This document shows positions 1 through 10,879 of a DNA stretch of 64,000 bases, in pieces (the stretch's first letter is position 1; each line of letters opens with the position of its first letter). Source of the stretch: Pachypanchax playfairii. Lineage: Eukaryota > Chordata > Actinopteri > Cyprinodontiformes > Aplocheilidae. Location of the stretch: positions 6,810,083 to 6,874,082 of the forward strand of contig SSNP01000008.1 in NCBI GenBank assembly GCA_006937955.1, given 5' to 3'. The position numbers and the translations under genes are program-made. The notes beneath the pieces were generated by a model. It did not search any database, was not told where the DNA came from, and saw only the letters and a list, made by a program, of their open reading frames with translations.

Positions 1-2230
1 AAGTAATTGCAACTGAAATTCAACATCAAAAGGTTCTTCAGCAGTACTGACATGTGAAAGCTCATCTAGCTGTACAATTTTCTCTTGCACATTAACAAAC
101 CATCACTGCACAGACGCCAGGAAATAAAAGCTTTTAGGGTGCAAAAGTATTGTTTTGTCTTCTGCCTTAAGAAGTGTGAAGATGAATTATGAGGCATGAA
201 ATGATGATGTTGATGGAGCACATCACCTCAGAAGACAAGTAGAACCTTTACTGACAGGTTTGTTTGAGATGGAAGGAACCACTTAACTTAAAGAGTTAGT
301 TGCATTCAAAAAAAATTCCCAAGTTTCTGTTTGTTTTCAGCACCTCTTGCTCTAGACAGCCTCCAGTGTTTAATCTTTTCAGCTGAGATGCTGCCACCTT
401 CAATTTAAAAAGCCTTCATGGTCCATAACTATTAATAGCAAGAAAGTCTTTGCTTGAATTCTCATTGACAATAAACTTTGACTCAAAACTCTAGATAATG
501 TTATCAACATTATGTCAATCATTAACATTAAACATTATGTCAACATTATGTAATTGGATCGAAAGTAGTTCAGATTCATGTACTATTTGTCTTTAACCAC
601 CACATAGAATATTGTTCAAGTAGGAATCGTCAAAATTAGTACCACTCTCTGGTTTTAGTTCCTTTCCTTCCCACAGATATTCCAAATTATGAGATGAAGA
701 CAAGAATGAGAAATAAAGAAAAAATGAGAGGGACAAAGACAGACAGAGAGATTAGTCTATACTGACTGGTACAAGCGGGACGCTGATAGATTCCATTTAG
801 GCAGTAATCTGCAACTTTCTGTGTATGTGTGTAAGTGTGTTGGATGGAGTGAGTGTCCACTATCAGTCAACACTTACTGGGAAGTATAGCTGGCTCACAG
901 AGTTTGTCAAGTGAAATACTGTAAGTAAAGGGCTCCCACACAGTTTGTTTATATGTAGAACGATTCAACTGGAATATCCCAGTTTCTCACATTTCCCACA
1001 TGTTAAATGATGACAGAAAAAACAGCATAAAGCCAAGTTTATGTCTAACTGGAAGTTTATGGGTTATCTACCAGCTTGTTCAGGTATTTAACATTACAAC
1101 GTAGCATCTTCCCAAAGGAAAAAGGAAAGTGGTGCCAACTTTTTGCGCCTGTTTTGGAGCCTACACTGAAAGAATCTACGGATGTCATTCAAATAACCTC
1201 ACAGAATGGCAGTATTTAAAAAATTTAATTATTTTGAATTATCAAAAACTATCACTCTATAATTGTTAAAATGTTGCAGAAGGCAACAAGAAATATTGTG
1301 ATAACCAAAAATGAAGAAGTTGGTGGAATCTTTAAGTATGTCCATTTTGGCAGCATTTTTTTTTCCATTTAAGGTCTTTGGGGATATTTAGATGTCAGTT
1401 AACATGAAGAGATTAGAAAAAAAAGGAGGTATGGGTTATGCATATCATGTGGTCTTACACAGATACACTGGAGACTAAGACAGTGACCAGAGCTGAACAA
1501 ATGGAGTTAGTCACGGCTGAAGATTGGTGTGGAATGTGTGGGGGGGCACAAACCTTTGTGTATGTGCATGTAGTCATGTGTGTGTGTTATGTCCATGCTT
1601 GGAATGTTTGACTCTCCACCCAGTGAACCAGAAAACACACAGGTGGAGGACAGAGAAAATAGGAGGGAGAGAAAGAGGAAACACAGGAGGATAAAGGACA
1701 AAGAAGAGGAATTCAGGATTAGCACACAACCTGGGAAGGAGGTTTTGTTTTTCTTTGAAATTAGGCTAGCCTTATTTCACATAAAAGTTAACTTCCACCT
1801 ATTATTAGCAATCAATCAACACATGAAAGCAATATTATTCAATCGGACTGAAAATGTTTTTACCTTGACACATCTATGCACCATGTAGTTTATCATGTGT
1901 TTGTGTGACACATCAGGTATGTGTGTGATGGTAGATTTGCATATATATTACATATTTGTATGTGTGTAAGATAAAGAAGCAATACAGAGGATAAAGCAAT
2001 AAAGAATGAAATGGCAATGAAATACCACAATGTGTCCATACCCGAGGTTCTAGAGCTGCCAAACAATGCCTCACAGATCTGCCTATTCAGCTGAAAAAAG
2101 GTGCACTGGAGAAAGAGAAGTCCAAAATGTACTCTGAGTGGTGTGGGAATAACATAAGAACAGACCCACCCAGAGCTGAGACACAACAATACTGAAGAAA
2201 CATTAGGGAAAAGGAGGCATCTCACAAACC
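1..2230. other. Non-coding stretch, no gene recognised
   Basis: No exon with convincing splice sites and recognisable protein content was found on either strand. The stretch is AT-rich with short GT-rich runs near 820-840 and 1,540-1,590 and a purine-rich run at about 1,650-1,720. The open frames here (for example on the minus strand at 1,507-1,725) are low-complexity shadows. It may lie in an intron or downstream of the minus-strand gene whose first exons are at 6,796-7,837, but I could not identify later exons. Confidence 0.5.
506..553 (+). repeat. Short imperfect repeat of a 12-mer (AACATTATGTCA)
   Basis: The unit AACATTATGTCA occurs at 506 and 530 and again, with a final change, at 542. 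The last two copies are directly adjacent and the first is separated by a related AT-rich spacer. It is probably local replication slippage and has no inferred function. Confidence 0.7.
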
Positions 2231-2260
2231 CAGTGCCCCATGATCAGCCATGGGGCACTG
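2231..2260. repeat. Perfect 12-bp inverted repeat with 6-nt loop
   Basis: CAGTGCCCCATG (2,231-2,242) is followed by ATCAGC and then its exact reverse complement (2,249-2,260). The stem is GC-richer than its surroundings and would form a strong hairpin in single strands. It lies about 500 bp before retrotransposon-derived sequence. It could be a fragment of a mobile-element end or a palindrome formed by chance; no flanking duplication was recognised. Confidence 0.85.
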
Positions 2261-2517
2261 AGCACAGCCTTCTCCAAGAACAAACACCAATACACATTAT
2301 AGTGACAGATATCCAAGACAGAATCTCAGATACAAAATCTTAGATTGCACCTGACATAGTTCACACCTAAAGCCTTGTCTGGCCAAAGGAACAGCTAGAA
2401 AGCATTAACATTAACACAAAAAGCTCTACACAAGGCATGAATACTTTCACCCCAGGTCCATCACTCTGAGACTGTAGACTAAGCAAAAGAATAGAGGTTG
2501 AGAACTAGTGAGCATCA

Positions 2518-2559
2518 GAGCCACTAAACAGGATGAAAGAGCCACTAAGCAGGATGAAA
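2518..2559 (+). repeat. Two-copy 21-bp tandem duplication
   Basis: A 21-bp unit beginning GAGCCACTAA is present twice head to tail (2,518-2,538 and 2,539-2,559), with one difference (AAACAGG versus AAGCAGG). It is a recent small tandem duplication just upstream of the retrotransposon remnant. Confidence 0.85.
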
Positions 2560-2749
2560 CAATAAAGATCCTGCAATACATCTACTACACCACATGGGAC
2601 CAAAGATGGAGATTCTCCAATGACACTCCTGAGACATACCTGCACATAATAACAGGATAAGAATAACACAATAGTAAGATACAGGAAGACAAGGTCTACA
2701 CCAAGTGCCATAACCAACGGGTCAGAGGTCCGGCAGTCAAAGTCAGAGG

Positions 2750-3017
2750 CTACACCAAGAGTGATGCAGAATGACAGGGATAAGATACTGTGGGACTTCC
2801 AGATCCACATGGACAAACATATGATGGCTAACCAACCAGACATATTGGTGATTGACAAACTACAGAACAAGGCAGTAATGACTGATGCAGTTTTCCCAAG
2901 CAACAGTAACATCAAGAAGAAGGAATATGAGACACTTGAGAAATACCAAGGGCTGAAAGAAGAAATAGAGAAGCTCTGGAAAGTCATGTGGACATCCAAG
3001 TACTTGGCACTCTGATA
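2750..3017 (+). pseudogene. Non-LTR retrotransposon remnant (REL-endonuclease end of pol)
   Basis: An open stretch of 84 codons (2,761-3,015) reads like the C-terminal end of the polyprotein of non-LTR retrotransposons that carry a restriction-enzyme-like endonuclease (R2/R4/Dong/Rex6 type), which are common in fish. Visible landmarks are the ILWDFQI block (residues 9-15), the ANQPD motif with the PD pair at residues 26-27, a following D at residue 42 as in a PD...D nuclease core, and a NIKKKEYETLEKYQGLKEEI-type segment after it. The usual R before PD is Q, and the frame stops soon after, where family members continue. No reverse transcriptase is recognisable upstream, so this is a 5'-truncated, decayed copy. 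The ATG of the frame has no meaning as a gene start. Family assignment rests on remembered family motifs. Confidence 0.75.
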
Positions 3018-3688
3018 CATATAATTTTGTTTTAGATGACACCAAATCCACCAAATGTGTCTGAAGTCACCTGAAAACAATCTGTTACCATGTTATCTGT
3101 GTTAATTTAACAGCTCTCTCCTTGTCTCCTTCATATTTTGCATCAATAAGGGTGACTCCCTCATAGCAAATATTCACCTCTTTATCACTGAAGTTGACCA
3201 GCAGAGGGTGGGATGCCGTGTGTGTGGGGGTGTGTGTGTACTTTACTTTGGTAGCCACAATTCTCTCCTACATATCACTGTTAGCGTGTTTGTGCTAATT
3301 ACATTCTTCAGTGATGACTATGTGGGACAGAAGGTTATTTAAGTCACTGTGGACTGTGTGTGTGCGCATGTGTGTTTACAAGTTATATTTATGGGTTGTG
3401 TCTTCTTTTTGTATATATTTACAGAATCAGTGTGTGTGGCTGTTCATTTTCAGCTTTGTCCATCATTCTCTTTAGTAATAATGAGGTGCGTTCCCTCTAC
3501 ATTAGTGAGTGTTTGAAATGTAGCTTTTCCTGGCAGCTTCTATGCAATAAAGATGAGTATTTAATGTGGTTATAGGTTTTAACACGATTTAGACCCTCTG
3601 AGCTGAGTATTGGGTGGCTTATATGATAAAAATACATGAAAAACATGATGTTACATAATGTTTTTTAGACAGAACAGATGTGAAATTG
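3018..3688. other. Non-coding, no gene recognised
   Basis: The stretch contains GT-rich runs (about 3,218-3,240 and 3,352-3,377) and a possible weak CTCF-like match at 3,198-3,211 (one core mismatch). The open frame at 3,360-3,575 is a GT-repeat artefact. Confidence 0.5.
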
Positions 3689-3900
3689 GTTGCCAGTCCA
3701 TCATAGGGTAACACAGAGACAGACAACCACTCACACTCACACCTAGAGTCAATTTAAAGTTACCAATTACCCTCATACATATTATTGGTCTGTGGGAGGA
3801 AGCGTGAGTCCCCAGAGAAAACCCACAGATGGCCTGGTTTTGAACCCAGGACCTTCTTGCTGCAAGGCAACCATGTTATGACTGTACCACCGTGAAGCCC
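3689..3900. repeat. Dispersed fish repeat, SINE/LINE-tail type
   Basis: The segment starts with a 'TTGCCAGTCCATCATAGG' phrase and ends with a 'GAACCCAGGACCTTCTTGCT' phrase followed by a 'CCACCGTG' phrase. These phrases are very common in teleost interspersed repeats. No tRNA-like promoter boxes were confirmed. The exact family cannot be named without a repeat library search. Confidence 0.65.
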
Positions 3901-5815
3901 TTAGGTGCAGAAATTTGAATAAAAACTGGTAGAGACTAATAAAAAAGCATTCTAACAAAACATGTTGGAACACAAAATAAACAAAACGGATTATTAAATT
4001 ACCTTTCAAAATCTACAACTGCTATCATCAAGCTTCTGTTTTTTATAGCGAAAAATAATACAAACCACAGTATTACAAGGTCAAGGGGCACATCAATAGT
4101 CACAAATAATTATTGGCTCTAGTTCATAATATCCAACAGAATGTCCAAATGGCTATGCACATTTCACTCTTTTCTCAGTAGTATTATAAAATAAATCTAT
4201 CATAAATGCTACACTATATCTCATAGGCTTTCTCAATAACAGCAAAAGTGCAAAAACAAAAAGACATGGTGGAACTTATACGGTCAGGAATGAGCAAAAA
4301 ACTTTAGCAAAAATACCAAACAATGAAGCTTTTCTTTCATGTACTTTTGGCTAATTAACCTTTTCTTTGTAGGATCTTCCAGTAGAACCACTGCTTCCAT
4401 CCAAAAAGTGATGAATTATAATTTTCCTTTAGAAACCTAGAGGTTATTTTAAGAATAGAAAACATTTTTCACATTCTGTCTAAAAGCTGCAAGTAACTGT
4501 GAATGTCCTGTTTCTGAACCCTGCATTCAGCCTCAGTGCTGTTCATCAAACAGGAGAGACTGCTAATCTCTCAGTCTGGTACCAAACTATCAAAACAAAA
4601 ACATACAACTGTCCAGACTCTGGTTCACACAGCAAGTGAGAGCAGATTATGTGACAACTACTGAAACAAAGGCATCAACATTGCTTCAATATGTCCATCT
4701 ATCTTTGAGTTTGTTTGTCTCTGGTTTTCAGTTAAACTTTTTTCATCTTGTCTCAATCTCCTAATTTTTCTCTAAATCTCCTTTAGCAAAGACCTGTTGC
4801 CTCAGTATTTCTGCTTTTTTTGCAAACTTTCAGTCATAATATGGTGGCAAGTAAACATATCTTTTGTATTATTTCTAGTGGTCTGCTGAGGAATATTACA
4901 AAGACAGTTGTCCAGTTTGTCCCACCTCTCTGTGACAAGTTCTTTTAAAGTTTTAACAGCAAGAAACTTGAAGCAGCTTGTGGAAAACTTGCTATTTATT
5001 CCTCGGTCACTATTATTTAGGTTCCGGTGACTCTGTGACCTTTAGAGCAGCCCAGCTATAAAAATGGGATCAGAGTTCCAGTACCAACAGGTCATACTGT
5101 TCCAGCATGACTTTTTTGTTAACTTGATACTGTAGAAGTTAAAATACAAGTTATGGTACATTTTTATAGAGTTGACAGTTTTTTAATACCTCCTCCCATT
5201 TTTTTATGTTTTAGGCTAAAGTGATGAAATCACTGCTGAATACCAGACAAAATGAAGTCTTACTGACAGTAAAAAAGAAAAAAATCAGCAAGGATGATGA
5301 ATTGTTAAAATTGGTATCAGGTATATCCTAAATATCCTTACACTTGTGTAAAAATAAGTTCTGGTGCACCTGTTCTGTGGTGTGTCTTGGTTAAACATGT
5401 ATGTAAAAATGTTAATTATTTCTATCATAATCTCTAGGCATACAAGCAGTGATTTATATCTGCATGATTATAAAAACCTGGAGAATAAAAATCTGCATTT
5501 TACTCCACTTAAAATCACTCTTTTACCTATAATTCTTCTGCTGCTAAATTCTGTAAAGCACAATGAAAATTCTTAACAGAAAATAATAAGAACTGACATG
5601 ATCCAGTATGCACAAATAGAAATTCATAAAAAATCAATTATAGAGCTATGAATGTGTTTAAAATCGGGAGAACAAACACATTATTATTTCTATGACTTTC
5701 TTTCACGGCAGCTTTAGTCGATTTCAAGTTTACTGAGTCATATGAAAAACTTCTTTCTTCCTGATTTCATTGTAAAAGCATTTTGGTTCTTCTGTCTTCC
5801 TGAGCTCTTTCTCCT
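3901..5815. other. Non-coding, no gene recognised
   Basis: This is AT-rich unique-looking sequence. No acceptor-exon-donor combination with a protein-like translation was found on either strand. Short frames such as 5,364-5,576 have no recognisable content. Confidence 0.5.
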
Positions 5816-6010
5816 GAGTCCCATCCTAAAGTTTGATTCTTTTTCTCTCATTCTTCTTTCTCACTCCTGATCTTTTACTTAGTTTCTCACTTCTTTGCAT
5901 AATTTCCTTCTCCTTTTCCAGCCCCCCATCCTTCCCCCTTTTACTCTCTCTTCATTCTTTCTTTGCATCTCTCCTTCCTTTACTCCCTCATTCTTGCCTC
6001 CTGCCCCTGT
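5816..6010 (+). repeat. Pyrimidine-rich tract
   Basis: About 190 bases of the plus strand are almost entirely C and T, with repeated TTCCT/CTCTC words. This explains the leucine/serine/proline-rich frames seen on it, which are not genes. Such homopyrimidine-homopurine DNA can adopt triplex structure. Confidence 0.75.
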
Positions 6011-6320
6011 TGCCTGTGCTTATTTCATTGACACACTGCAGGCAGACAGGGGGTGGGGGGTGGGGGTATATGCTGCGGCATTGTACAGCAAACATCCCTA
6101 ATAGGCTAATCTAATCTCATCTCTTTGCGGTCCATAGCCCTGTGTTTACTTTCTGCCCCGTGTCTGCATGTTGGCTCTGACTCGCCTCACTGAATGTAGC
6201 TTTGTTCCCCCTGAAAATTCATCATCAGCGTGATCTCAGGAACGGGCGCCAACTCTACAACTGTCTGCTCATAAAGCCTGCGGGCAGGAGATCATTCTCA
6301 TCAATCGAACATTTGTGTAG
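6010..6320. other. Candidate conserved non-coding block upstream of low-complexity tract
   Basis: This block has higher complexity and higher GC than its surroundings, no open frame and no repeat character. It includes a G-run (6,050-6,065) and a non-repetitive stretch at about 6,205-6,315. These are the texture features typical of conserved non-coding elements, but conservation itself cannot be seen from one sequence. Confidence 0.25.
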
Positions 6321-6795
6321 CTACCTCTGCTATTTGTCGTTATAATGTTCTGCAGGAAAAAAAAACGTGTTGAGCAAATTAGTGAGGGTGCTGCTCTGTA
6401 GCTGACCCAGGTGACTGACCCTCTCACTAAAGACCTACAGTTTCATTTTCGGAGCTGAGGTTTTACTCTGTGACCCAACATTTCAGGATACCCGGAAGGT
6501 TTGAAATACCACAAGCTAAGATACATAAAAATTAACCATAAATCTTTCAGATGTGTGCAGGGATACATGCTAGTAACTAAATAACCAGAGACAGCGTTGT
6601 GGAGACACCAAAGCCAACTGAGTAAAAATACATTTTTAAATGTATGATAAATTAAGAATTTAAAAAATTGAAAAGAAAACAATTATCATAGCATATGAAT
6701 GTAAAATACACACGACAGAGTTGTAAAATTGGTTGCAGTGATTTATTCTGACATCTTTAGTATCATGTCTGTTGAAGTTTGTTTCTGTTCCTCAC

Positions 6796-6891
6796 CTCTT
6801 GCAGCTGCAGACATCAGGATCATTTCCAGCAACAGGAACACCCCAAAAAGCTCCATTTTTAGGTCGAGGACAAATATTTTGATGTTTTGGC
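6796..6891 (-). CDS. Signal-peptide exon of an unidentified secreted or membrane protein (partial gene)
   Basis: On the minus strand a polypyrimidine acceptor (TTTTCCTTCAG) ends at 6,892. It is followed by 35 nt of 5' UTR, an ATG at 6,856-6,854 in strong context (A at -3, G at +4) and 20 codons plus one base, before a GTGAG donor beginning at 6,795. The peptide MELFGVFLLLEMILMSAAAR has a short N-region, a hydrophobic core and an AAA-type cleavage region, so it reads as a secretory signal peptide. The intron after it is in phase 1, the usual arrangement for immunoglobulin-superfamily, MHC and other extracellular-domain genes. A GTAAGT donor at 7,836-7,831 provides a matching non-coding first exon. 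No downstream exon was recognised towards position 1, so the mature protein is unknown and may be encoded beyond the window or behind long introns. Confidence 0.6.
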
Positions 6892-7836
6892 CTGAAGGAA
6901 AATTAAATAATGAGGATAAACTGACAGAGAGAACAGACTGAAGATGTTATAAATTATTATTATTGTATCTGTACATGATCCTGACATTATTAATGCTGTT
7001 GTGCTGTCCCCAAATAACAGTCACAGAATAACAATTTCATCATTTAATTGTGAATAATTGATCTTAAAAGTGCAGCTGAACATGTGGTTGTAACAAAAGT
7101 ACTTTACGTCCCAAATTTTAAGTGTTTTTGTAGTTTTCTAGCTCCTTTAAACATGACTATAACATGTGTTTTTGTATTTTTGAAAGTATCGAATTCTAAA
7201 TGTTTCTAATGCAACTTCTGTTGGAACAAACTGAGGTGTAAATTTGTAAGTATAAATCTATCTAAATATTTCTGGAAGGCAAAATACATTTCATTTCAGA
7301 TTTATTTTGGCCACCTGTTCATATGTTTCTCCTTATAGATGTTTTTTTTCTGATATTTTGAAAATAATTTCCAAATCGTGTGAGATCTTATGTCAGTACC
7401 ACATGCTCTCTCTCATCCTCAGTATCTTAAAGTGCAGGATAAACGATTTGGCAGACTGTGATAATTAAACTAAGTCTGGTTTAGGGAGTCTTTATGTGAG
7501 TAAAATAGTTGACCACAGCTGCTGTGTAAAATAACATTATTCAAACTACATAACTTCATGGCATGACGTGAATATTGAGGGATCAAAATCTGCTATACAG
7601 TATCCCAGAAAGGAGATTCAAATTGCTTAAAACATATTTTTTCATGTTTGTTTTTTTAACTTTAATTCTCTTAATATGATGCACGTGTAGCAATAATGTG
7701 CTGATGCAAATATTCGAATCAGTAGCGTTGTAAATGGTTATAAACTATTTACAAACACATAAACAATAAACACTGCGCCTTAAATAACGCAGAGAGACGT
7801 AAAATCTAAACACGAGTATGATAAAACTGGACTTAC
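6892..7836 (-). other. Predicted first intron of the signal-peptide gene
   Basis: About 945 bases lie between the GTAAGT donor and the TTCAG acceptor, both on the minus strand. They are AT-rich with no open frame or repeat of note. The call depends on the exon predictions on either side. Confidence 0.5.
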
Positions 7837-8160
7837 TGTTCACGTTGAGAAATCCACAGTATGTTACCCGACGGTCATCTGCCCGTTATTCCCCAGCGTC
7901 TCCAAACTTTCTGACACAACCGCAGTAATTTACTGATGTAAAATGATGCGCGTCCGTCGCTTAAAGTCAATTAAAAGTGATTTCAATAGACAAAATACAC
8001 AGAAAAAAATGTGAGTTACTATACAAAAAAAGTGTGGAACTCAAAGCTTCAGTCAAACACGTGAGCGCTCAAAGTGTTTCTGTTGTATTTCTGAATGACA
8101 GTCCGGCAGAAAAGCGCTCGACTGGGAGGTGGAAAAGAAACAGGAAGTGACCAAACTGAT
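7837..8160 (-). other. Predicted non-coding first exon / 5' UTR region
   Basis: The exon 3' end is set by a strong donor (AACA then GTAAGT, minus strand). The upstream limit is not visible; transcription probably starts somewhere between about 7,900 and 8,300, where CpG dinucleotides become frequent. Motifs in the stretch include a CACGTG E-box near 8,059 and an ETS-type AGGAAGTG near 8,142. No start codon is needed here because the coding sequence begins in the next exon. Confidence 0.45.
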
Positions 8161-8345
8161 TAATTCCAGAAACTCGACCTAACTACTGAGACAATTAAAC
8201 ACCTGAATACAACAATCTGCCTCCGGCTGCATTTCACCGTCCGACTTTCAGCCGTAGGCGAGAAAACAAAGCTGCGTCGACGGTCGCTCCCTACCCGTAA
8301 CTTTCGGCCAATCAGAGGACAGGCCAATCGACAACGGACCAATTA
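8160..8345 (-). promoter_or_regulatory. CpG-rich promoter with three CCAAT boxes
   Basis: CCAAT occurs on the plus strand at 8,308-8,312, 8,324-8,328 and 8,339-8,343, with start-to-start spacings of 16 and 15 bases, in a CpG-rich island within AT-rich DNA. Clustered CCAAT boxes are the classical binding sites of NF-Y and typically sit some 60-150 bases before a transcription start. Because NF-Y motifs work in either orientation, the position fits a promoter for the minus-strand gene with the non-coding exon ending at 7,837. Divergent transcription to the right is possible but no plus-strand exon was found. Confidence 0.6.
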
Positions 8346-10137
8346 CAGAGCAGGAAGGTAGGGGACAAATTTGGAGCGGCTCGCAGTGATCAGAAGGAAA
8401 AGAACCCTGAGTAGCCTAATTGTTATTTTACTACTAAATAATAAATTCTGAGTAAAGAATAAAAATGACATCATTAATCTTTGGCGTTTGTTCCTTATCA
8501 ATAAATTGATGCAATATTGTTAAAGGAAAGCTAGAAGCACTATATTTAATTTATTTTTCTCAGTTAAAACCTGTAAGAAGTGTTTAAAGTGAATTATATT
8601 GCGTGCCATTCACATTTACTGCATCTGCAGTCTTGTGCGCCACGAGTTCCAAGTGACACAGAACTACACTCCCACCTATTGGCTGTTAGGGTTACTTACA
8701 ACATTACCTCACTTTTAGGAAGGCTGCTGCTTGTCAAAGAAAGTCTGCTTAGTCTCGTGTGATTCTTCTGTTGATTCTAATGTTGACAAATAGAATAAAA
8801 ATGTAAATCCAAATTTTAATACAAGTAAAACTGACAATTTTGAGCTTTAACAATATGAATGATTCATAGTGAATGATTGGTCATCAGTTACTTTGCACCA
8901 GAAGTATTTCCTCTCATAATTCTTCAATTATGTTTTGCAAGATTTTTGTGTGATTATATTGAATTTTACTGTATAGTGTTATCTCACAGTTTCAATCTCA
9001 GCTGGAGCCTTAATTCTTTTGAGTGATTGTATGTTTCTGCACATATTGGTTTGCAACTGGTGCATTGATTTCCTCCCACTGTGCACTGTGCTCATAAACT
9101 CTAAATTATTCTTGTGTGAATAAATTGCTGTCTGTCTTCTGTGTTGCTCTGCTATAGACCAATAACCAGTGCAGTATGTATCTTGCTCCCTGCCTACAAA
9201 CAGCTGAGAGAGGAATGCATGCTCCTGTGACATTAAGCAAGACAAAATGGAATGACTAGAAAACTGATGGAAGGAATTATAGTGATATATAATATCCAGT
9301 AAAATGTAATGTGTTATTCCTGAAGTGATTTGGTTTCTCTTAATTTTCAACACTAGATGGCAGCAGTGGATTAACTCAAAAAAGAAATTCAGCTTTTGGA
9401 TAATCTGCTCATAAAACAGCTGTTTCACAGTGTATACGTTTTTAATTAAAACAATTCTTTTTTATGAATGTCTTTTAAACTGCTCATCCTGAATGTATTC
9501 AACATGAGTAGCTGGAGGCCATTAATACTTTTAGTATGATCACACTAAGCCTGTATGTGTTTGTCAACGTGGTAATCTTTAATTCAGTAAAATTTGGGTA
9601 TCTCAGGGTGAACTGTTAAACTGCACTTAGTCTGCTTTTTTTCTAAGAACATTTCAATGTTTTTACTTCTTGTAACTAAAAATAAAATACATTCAAGCTC
9701 ATGTCCTCACCTCTGCTGCTATTTTATGTTATGTGGCTTTCATTCTAAAAAAAAATAAAATAAAAAAATAAATAAAAAAACAATTCACCAGCTGCAACGT
9801 TTCTTTATGTTTTCTCTTAGCAGCGACCAAGAAAATTGATCAGCCAGCCATGAAGCTGGTTGCCAGTTTGTTTGCAAGGAGAATAATAATGCAACATGTG
9901 CTGAACATCAGCTGTCAGCATCAGATTACGTAGTACCATTCCTGCATGCACTGATTACCACTGAAATACAGCTCTCAGAGCAGCTGGAAATGAGTAATTG
10001 AAAAATGATGGGATTTTTTTTATGGGGTGTTTTTTTTGTGAAACAAGAAGGGGTTTAAATTTGAAAATAAATACAGCTTGAGGGTTTTAATAATTGTTTC
10101 AGTGTTTGTAATGTACGTGTATGGATAATCAGGATTT
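8346..10137. other. Gene-free stretch right of the CCAAT promoter
   Basis: It contains an A-rich run at 9,746-9,780 and a CTCF-like motif (listed separately). The 149-codon minus-strand frame at 8,979-9,428 has no family resemblance, no signal peptide and unremarkable composition, and is treated as chance. Confidence 0.5.
9350..9364 (+). promoter_or_regulatory. CTCF-like motif
   Basis: The sequence ACACTAGATGGCAGC matches the vertebrate CTCF core (CCASYAGRKGGCRS) at all but the first base, in plus orientation. Binding cannot be shown from sequence; a match of this quality occurs by chance occasionally in a window of this size. Confidence 0.45.
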
Positions 10138-10625
10138 TCAATTCATTCAATTCATATCAAAAGTCATCTCAAAGCAGTTTGCAGAAGCAACAAGTCCAAT
10201 TCACAGCAACAGGTGCAAATGCAAAGCCAATTACATACAAAATGTTCTATCCAATATAGAGCAAGTTAGTTAAGAACTTTCAATATTGGGAATAAATGAA
10301 GTGATGCTAAAGTTGGAAAATGTAAGCACTCCATCTAACACTCATCGACACACTGGCAGCAGCATTGTGGATCAGCTGGAGGTTTCAACATCCTGATAAT
10401 GGAGATTTACAATAGTCAAGCTTAGAAGTAAAAAAAAGTAATAAAACAAATTTTCACGCATCATTTTTGATCAGGATCCTTCTAATCTTATCATTGTTAT
10501 GCACATGGCAAAAAGGAAGTTCTGGTAATATAGTTTACATGTGAATAATGGAGGCCAAGTTTCTGCCATCCAAAGTGACTGACAGGTGTTCAAGTCCAAA
10601 AACCACAATATGTCTAGTCTGAGTT
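10138..10625. repeat. Dispersed teleost interspersed repeat
   Basis: The stretch contains several phrases I associate with a very abundant fish repeat: AATTCATTCAATTCAT at its start, a CAAGTCCAATTCACAGCAAC stretch near 10,190, ATAGAGCAAGTTAGTTAAG near 10,257, and CACTCATCGACACACTGGCA near 10,340. The copy appears internally deleted and diverged. Family name and boundaries need a repeat library. Confidence 0.6.
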
Positions 10626-10879
10626 TAAAAAAACTGAAAATTAGCTGTCAGTCAAAGATTTGTGTCTTTTAACTATGTGTGTACCCTAATTAACAGATTA
10701 GAATCACAAGACTTCTTTGATCAATGTAATTGAATATAAACATAACAATGCAAAGCTATCCTGTAATAGGGAGAATATATAGAGTATCAGTCCAAATGGT
10801 CTACTATGTCTGACTCTGTCTGACTGCATAAATTATTTTGAATGTTTTTTTCAAGCTCTTTTTTTTCCAAATTAAAACC

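Noticed and set aside
2505..3080. 191-codon minus-strand open frame
   Set aside because: It is antisense to the retrotransposon remnant read on the plus strand, which has recognisable motifs; the minus frame has none.
5833..6114. Leucine/serine-rich frames in the pyrimidine tract
   Set aside because: Low-complexity translation of C/T runs in more than one frame.
6729..6941. 70-codon plus-strand frame
   Set aside because: It is antisense to the signal-peptide exon, which has correct splice sites and start context on the minus strand.
8979..9428. 149-codon minus-strand open frame
   Set aside because: No family resemblance, no splice or promoter context, no organised hydrophobic or domain pattern. 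Consistent with chance in AT-rich DNA.
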